DNA of 64,000 nucleotides from JBCBGF01 sp039193455 (GTDB taxonomy: Bacteria; Pseudomonadota; Alphaproteobacteria; Rhodobacterales; Rhodobacteraceae): positions 62,001 through 126,000 of the forward strand of contig JBCCWO010000007.1 of assembly GCA_039193455.1 (NCBI GenBank). Reading direction: 5' to 3'. The notes below the pieces were generated by a model that was not told where the DNA came from, did not search any database, and worked only from the letters and a program-made list of their open reading frames with translations. Numbering within the stretch: the stretch's first letter is position 1; every line of letters starts with the position of its first letter. The translations under genes and the position numbers were made by a program. Positions 60,501 to 64,000 of the stretch are shown here, piece after piece.

Positions 60501-61085
60501 AAGGCCAGTCCCAACGCGGCGTTGTTGCAGCGCACGTTGAAAGATGTCGACGTCGCCTATCAGAACCTCGAATCCGTCGAGCTGGGGGTGACGACCGTCG
60601 ACCACTATTTCGACACGCTGGGCGGGATCAGCCGGGCGGTCAAACGCGCGCGGGGCAGCGATGCGGCGATCTATATCGGCGACCAGACCCGCGGGGCGGG
60701 CAAGGTGCGGACGCTGAAGGATCAGGTCGCGCTTGAAACCCGCTCGCGCAGCCTGAACCCGAAGTGGTTCGAAGGGATGCTGCAGCATGGGCATGAGGGC
60801 GTGCGTCAGATCGAGGCGCAGGTCACCAACACGCTGGGCTGGTCGGCCACGACCGGTCAGGTCGACCCCTGGGTGTACCAGCGCATCAGCGAGACCTTTG
60901 TGCTCGACGACGAGATGCGGCGGCGGCTGGCGGAGTTGAATCCGAAGGCGTCTGCGCGGATGGCGAACCGCCTGCTGGAAGCCAATGACCGCGATTACTG
61001 GCAGCCCGACGATGCCACGCTCGCCGCGTTGCAGGACGCAGCGGATGAATTAGAAGACCGGATCGAGGGGGTGGCCGCGGAATGA
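57537..61085 (+). CDS. bchH: Magnesium chelatase porphyrin-binding subunit H
   Basis: An 1182-residue protein, the large subunit that binds protoporphyrin IX and receives Mg with BchI/BchD power. CobN/Mg-chelatase domain features: GRHGEHGCHGCAHDCKVESD, ILHFGMHGALEFMPGKQTGL (active-site His/Glu) and SNAEGAYGSNVNALVDSSAF. The ATG at 57537 begins MRDDSHIPGYRVVIVTLDAH. The frame further upstream is bchB sequence. A 102-base gap follows before bchL. Confidence 0.96.
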   Translation: MRDDSHIPGYRVVIVTLDAHSAGPAARVSERLAGEFPGLSVTVHAAAEWAENPAALDLARDAVRHADIVVANLLFIEEHIQAILPDLQARRDHCDAMIGVIADPQVVKLTRMGDLDMAKPASGAMALLKRLRGSSKPSAASGEKQMKLLRRLPKILKYIPGKAQDLRAWFLTMQYWLGGSDDNVEAMIRFLVSRYSREAAWRGRGAAAPIDYPEVGLYHPDLPGHHITTDIDALPGPERPVATVGLLMLRSYILASDAAHYDGVIRAFEAKGIRCLPAFAGGLDGRPAIEAFFKGRVDAMVSLTGFSLIGGPAYNDSDAAVEVLRDLDVPYVAAHPLEFQTLGQWAASDGGLGPVETTMLIALPEIDGATNPTVFAGRHGEHGCHGCAHDCKVESDCRAMAPCLERIERLAEKTLRLAKLRRAENAEKKVGIVLFGFPPNAGAVGTAAYLSVFESLHNTLKRMRAEGYDVEVPATVEDLRIAVLQGNADQYGQEANVAAHVDADTIVRGTPHLSAIEEVWGPAPGRVQSDGRGVFVLGQHFGNVFVGVQPTFGYEGDPMRLLFEKGFAPTHAFMTFYTWLRDTYRADVILHFGMHGALEFMPGKQTGLGARDWPDRLIGEMPNVYLYASNNPSEATLAKRRSNAVTVTHLTPPLAASGLYKGLQELKDSVTRWRGLEPGSAERGDLEALIADQAAAVDLAGADPEALWLTLLETEDALIPEGLHVVGQPMTEAARAEHLRVMAETDEETRARVADLLGQDAELPALMRALEARYIPPVPGGDLIRSPDVLPTGRNIHAFDPFRMPTAFAMQDGAKQAQLLLETHDALPRTVALVLWGSDNIKSDGGPIAQALALMGAAPRFDSYGRLCGADLVPLEELGRPRIDVVMTLSGIFRDLLPLQTRMLAEAAWKAASADEPLEQNFIRAHALAYAEQMGCDLETAALRVFSNAEGAYGSNVNALVDSSAFGDEDELADAYEARKSFAYGRNGKASPNAALLQRTLKDVDVAYQNLESVELGVTTVDHYFDTLGGISRAVKRARGSDAAIYIGDQTRGAGKVRTLKDQVALETRSRSLNPKWFEGMLQHGHEGVRQIEAQVTNTLGWSATTGQVDPWVYQRISETFVLDDEMRRRLAELNPKASARMANRLLEANDRDYWQPDDATLAALQDAADELEDRIEGVAAE

Positions 61086-61132
61086 ACCAGTGCTTTGACC
61101 CCAGCGTTTCGCCTGATGGCGCAGGTTTCGAC

Positions 61133-61201
61133 ATGAGTATTTTTGCCAAGATGAAGGGCGCCTGGGCGCCTGAACAGGAGGTTCTCCATGAGCCCACTTG
61201 A
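61133..61201 (+). other. Short upstream ORF or recurrent motif in the bchL leader
   Basis: A 22-codon frame beginning MSIFAKMKGAW starts after GCAGG and overlaps the bchL start by 14 bases. Its sense-strand core, GAGTATTTTTGCCAAGATGA, resembles a sequence I recall as recurrent between genes in this family. It could be a uORF controlling bchL or just the motif. Confidence 0.35.
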
Positions 61202-62153
61202 CGCGAAATCACCTCCCGCGGCGCGGGCCAATGAGCGGGAACGGGCGGGCCTTGAGGCGCGGGGGCTTGCGACGCCGCCCGTCCTGAAAGGCGAGGATGG
61301 CGAAGGCTCGGTCCAGGTGCATCAGGATGCCTCGATGAAGATCGAAGGGGCCAAGGTGTTCTCGGTCTATGGCAAGGGCGGGATCGGCAAATCGACGACC
61401 TCGTCGAACCTGTCGGTGGCGTTCTCAAAACTGGGCAAGCGGGTTTTGCAGATCGGCTGCGACCCCAAGCACGATTCGACCTTTACGCTGACCGGGCATT
61501 TGCAGCCCACCGTGATCGACATCCTGAAAGAGGTCGATTTCCACGCCGAGGAACTGCGGCCCGAGGATTTCGTGACCAATGGCTTCAACGGGGTGATGTG
61601 CGTCGAGGCGGGCGGGCCGCCGGCGGGCACGGGCTGTGGCGGCTATGTCGTGGGGCAGACGGTGAAGCTTTTGAAGCAACACCACATGCTGGAAGACACG
61701 GATGTGGTGATCTTCGATGTGCTGGGGGATGTGGTCTGCGGCGGGTTTGCCGCGCCGTTGCAGCATGCCGACCGCGCGGTGATTGTGACCGCGAATGATT
61801 TCGATTCCATCTATGCGATGAACCGGATCATCGCGGCGGTGCAGGCGAAGTCGAAGAATTACAATGTGCGGCTGGCGGGCTGTGTGGCGAACCGGTCGAA
61901 GGACACCGACGAGGTGGACCGGTATTGCGAGACGGTGGGATTCCGCCGCATCGCGCACATGCCCGATTACGACGCCATCCGCCGCTCGCGCCTGAAGAAA
62001 AAGACGTTGTTCGAGATGCCCGATGACGAAGACATCGTCATCGCCCGCGCCGAATACCTTCGGCTGGCCGAGACGCTTTATGCGGGGACCGAGCCGTTGG
62101 CGCCTGCGCCGCTGCCCGACCGCGAGATCTTTGAACTCTTGGGTTTCGATTGA
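61188..62153 (+). CDS. bchL: Light-independent protochlorophyllide reductase iron protein BchL
   Basis: A 321-residue nitrogenase-iron-protein-like ATPase that reduces BchNB. P-loop: FSVYGKGGIGKSTTSSNLS. The 4Fe-4S cysteines lie in CVEAGGPPAGTGCGGY and VLGDVVCGGFAAPL. Compared with Rhodobacter BchL, the N-terminus carries about 20 extra polar residues before GEDGEGSVQVH. The ATG at 61188 has a good AGGAGG, so this extension is probably real. bchM overlaps its stop. Confidence 0.95.
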   Translation: MSPLDAKSPPAARANERERAGLEARGLATPPVLKGEDGEGSVQVHQDASMKIEGAKVFSVYGKGGIGKSTTSSNLSVAFSKLGKRVLQIGCDPKHDSTFTLTGHLQPTVIDILKEVDFHAEELRPEDFVTNGFNGVMCVEAGGPPAGTGCGGYVVGQTVKLLKQHHMLEDTDVVIFDVLGDVVCGGFAAPLQHADRAVIVTANDFDSIYAMNRIIAAVQAKSKNYNVRLAGCVANRSKDTDEVDRYCETVGFRRIAHMPDYDAIRRSRLKKKTLFEMPDDEDIVIARAEYLRLAETLYAGTEPLAPAPLPDREIFELLGFD

Positions 62154-62827
62154 TGGCAACAACCGCCTCATATGACGCGACGCGCGCGCGGGTTGAGGAT
62201 TACTTCGACCGGACGGCGACCCAGACCTGGGAACGCCTGACCTCGGACGCGCCGGTGAGCAAGATCCGGCAGACGGTGCGCGCCGGGCGCGACCGGATGC
62301 GCGCGCTGATGCTGTCGCGCCTGCCCGAGGATCTGACAGGCGTGCGCGTTCTGGATGCCGGGTGCGGCGCGGGGCAGATGACCGCCGAGCTTGCCGCGCG
62401 TGGCGCGGATGTGACGGCAGTCGATATCTCGCCCGCGCTGATCGAGGTGGCGCAGGCGCGCCTGCCCGAGAATGCGCGCGGCCGCGTGCGGTTTGTTGCG
62501 GGCGACATGCTGAGCGATTTGGGCGCGCATGACTTTGTCGTCGCGATGGACAGTCTGATTTACTACAGCGTGCCCGATATCGTGTCGGCGCTCGACCGGT
62601 TGGCATCGCGCACCCGCGGGGGTGTGGTGTTTACCGTGGCGCCGCGCACACCGTTTCTGATGACCTTCTGGGGCCTGGGCAAAGTCTTTCCACGCTCGGA
62701 CCGCTCACCCGTGATGGTCCCGCATGCGCATCAGCATCTGGCCGATGCGGTGGGCGGCGAGCTGGCCAAGATCGATCGTGTCACCAGCGGCTTCTACATC
62801 TCGGAATGTCTGGAGCTGCGCCCATGA
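62153..62827 (+). CDS. bchM: Mg-protoporphyrin IX O-methyltransferase
   Basis: A 224-residue SAM-dependent enzyme methylating the 13-propionate of Mg-protoporphyrin IX. SAM motif: VRVLDAGCGAGQMTAELAAR, then VTAVDISPALIEVA. Later DSLIYYSVPDI and VPHAHQHLAD are typical of BchM. ATG 62153 overlaps the bchL TGA (TGATG); the TTG three bases earlier is not needed. Its stop overlaps the lhaA ATG. Confidence 0.94.
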   Translation: MATTASYDATRARVEDYFDRTATQTWERLTSDAPVSKIRQTVRAGRDRMRALMLSRLPEDLTGVRVLDAGCGAGQMTAELAARGADVTAVDISPALIEVAQARLPENARGRVRFVAGDMLSDLGAHDFVVAMDSLIYYSVPDIVSALDRLASRTRGGVVFTVAPRTPFLMTFWGLGKVFPRSDRSPVMVPHAHQHLADAVGGELAKIDRVTSGFYISECLELRP

Positions 62828-64000
62828 TCGTGACCAAATCCATGATCAAGCGGCTGTCGGGCAACTTCTTGCCCTTTGCCGACGCGGCGTCGGAAACGCT
62901 GCCGCTGGGTCAGCTTTTGCGACTGGCGCTGTTCCAGGTGTCGGTGGGCATGGCGACCGTGATGCTGCTCGGCACGCTGAACCGGGTGATGATCGTCGAA
63001 CTGAGCGTGCCGGCGATGGTGGTGGCGGTGATGATCGCGCTGCCGGTCCTGATCGCGCCGTTCCGCGCGCTGCTGGGCTTTCGGTCCGATACCCATCGCT
63101 CGGCCATCGGATGGAAGCGGATCCCGTTTTTGTGGTTCGGGTCGCTCTGGCAGATGGGTGGCCTGGCGGTGATGCCCTTTGCCTTGCTGGTCCTGTCGGG
63201 CGACCAGACGGTTGGGCCGACCTGGGCGGGCGAGGTGCTGGCAGCGCTGGCGTTCCTGATGACCGGTCTGGGCATGCACATGACGCAAACCGCCGGGCTC
63301 GCGCTGGCGGCCGACCGGGCCACGGATGAAACGCGGCCCCGCGTGGTGGCGCTGCTTTATGTGATGTTCCTCATCGGAATGGGCGTCTCGGCGCTGATCG
63401 TGGGGTACCTCTTGCGCGATTTCAGCCAGCTGCGGTTGATCCAGGTGGTGCAGGGCGCGGCGCTGGCGACGTTGATCATCAACGTGATCGCGCTGTGGAA
63501 GCAGGAACATGTGCGCCCGATGACCCGGGAAGAGCGTGCGGCGCCGCGCCCGCGCTTTGCCGAGGCCTGGGCGGATTTCGCGCAGGGTGGGGATGCCGGG
63601 CGGCTTCTGGCCGTGGTGTTCCTGGGCACCATGGCCTTCAACATGCAGGATGTGCTGCTGGAACCCTATGGGGGTGAGATCCTGGGGCTGTCGGTGTCGG
63701 CTACAACGCTTTTGACCGCGCTGTGGGCGGGCGGGGCGTTGGTCGGCTTCTGGTTTGCGGCGCGCTGGCTGTCGCGCGGGCTTGACTCGTTTCGGATGGC
63801 GTCGCGCGGGATCCTTGTGGGGATCACGGCGTTTTCCTTTGTCATCTTCTCTGATCCCATGGCCTCGCCTGCATTGTTCTTTGTGGGCGCCGCGGGGATC
63901 GGCCTTGGCGGCGGGCTTTTCGCCGTGGCCACGCTGACGGCGGCGATGACGCTGCCGGCTGCGGGCTTGGCCGGGCGCGGTCTCGCGCTGGGCGCCTGGG
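62824..64000 (+). CDS. lhaA: LhaA, PucC-family LH1 assembly protein (cut by window edge)
   Basis: The first 392 codons of a bacteriochlorophyll-delivery-family MFS protein. It begins MIVTKSMIKRLSGNFLPFAD and contains LLGTLNRVMIVELSVPAMVV, FRSDTHRSAIGWKRIPFLWF, GMHMTQTAGLALAADRA and FNMQDVLLEPYGGEILGLSV. Its place after bchM matches ORF1696/LhaA of Rhodobacter, which is needed for LH1 assembly and is normally followed by puhA. The gene continues beyond the right edge. Confidence 0.92.
   Translation, partial: MIVTKSMIKRLSGNFLPFADAASETLPLGQLLRLALFQVSVGMATVMLLGTLNRVMIVELSVPAMVVAVMIALPVLIAPFRALLGFRSDTHRSAIGWKRIPFLWFGSLWQMGGLAVMPFALLVLSGDQTVGPTWAGEVLAALAFLMTGLGMHMTQTAGLALAADRATDETRPRVVALLYVMFLIGMGVSALIVGYLLRDFSQLRLIQVVQGAALATLIINVIALWKQEHVRPMTREERAAPRPRFAEAWADFAQGGDAGRLLAVVFLGTMAFNMQDVLLEPYGGEILGLSVSATTLLTALWAGGALVGFWFAARWLSRGLDSFRMASRGILVGITAFSFVIFSDPMASPALFFVGAAGIGLGGGLFAVATLTAAMTLPAAGLAGRGLALGAW

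Noticed and set aside
58779..60794. 671-codon antisense frame inside bchH
   Set aside because: Shadow of conserved bchH sequence; no motif or ribosome site.
1..64000. tRNA or rRNA genes, complete insertion sequences, prophage genes
   Set aside because: None seen on reading both strands; the low-GC patch at 31.4-32.0 kb has no recognisable transposase.

Overview
This GC-rich window comes from a phototrophic alphaproteobacterium of the Rhodobacteraceae. It carries nearly a whole purple-bacterial photosynthesis gene cluster (about 23.8-64.0 kb): bacteriochlorophyll a genes, the spheroidene-type carotenoid genes including crtA, the puf operon, and the PpsR/AerR regulators. The puf operon is pufQBALMX. 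It has PufX and no pufC, which points to the Rhodobacter-like PufX lineage rather than to a pufC-carrying Roseobacter. The exact genus cannot be named from the sequence alone.

Left part (1-23.8 kb), chromosomal flank: the start of dnaN; a surface lipoprotein with its Slam-type outer-membrane translocator; arfB; a small minus-strand transcript candidate; a queuosine-precursor transporter; a secreted phytase-like esterase, a murein endopeptidase and an MFS permease; yggT; recQ behind a perfect alphaproteobacterial LexA box; yaaA; a VOC protein; an octamer microsatellite; a hybrid histidine kinase; a MarR regulator facing the threonine-catabolic kbl-(PLP enzyme)-tdh operon; alkB; mutY facing a DUF721 gene and a DsbA-like gene; then lpxK, a divergent waaA-like gene and a DUF4170 gene.

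Photosynthesis cluster: bchO-bchD-bchI-crtA (minus) diverges from crtI-crtB-tspO (plus). Two extra genes follow (a low-GC SnoaL-like gene and a lipoprotein). Then crtD-crtC (minus) diverge from crtE-crtF and bchC-X-Y-Z-pufQBALMX-dxs (plus). A second minus block holds idi-bchP-PucC-like-bchG and ppsR-aerR. Finally bchF-N-B-H-L-M-lhaA (plus) runs off the right edge. Together these genes build geranylgeranyl-PP and isoprenoid precursors (dxs, idi, crtE), carotenoids (crtB, I, C, D, F, A), bacteriochlorophyll a (bchDHI/O, M, LNB, F, XYZ, C, G, P) and the reaction centre-LH1 complex (puf, lhaA). Nine exact TGT-N12-ACA boxes of the PpsR/CrtJ type lie at the divergent promoters and operon heads, so the cluster is wired for repression by its own PpsR, modulated by the B12-binding AerR.

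Items that ordinary annotation would miss: a 44-codon Cys-rich ORF overlapping both bchX and bchY; a triple 11-bp repeat leader shared by arfB and bchZ; a five-hairpin 3' region after pufX; a crtC with no canonical start codon near its conserved N-terminus; and a terminator-bounded small transcript at about 3.46-3.69 kb.
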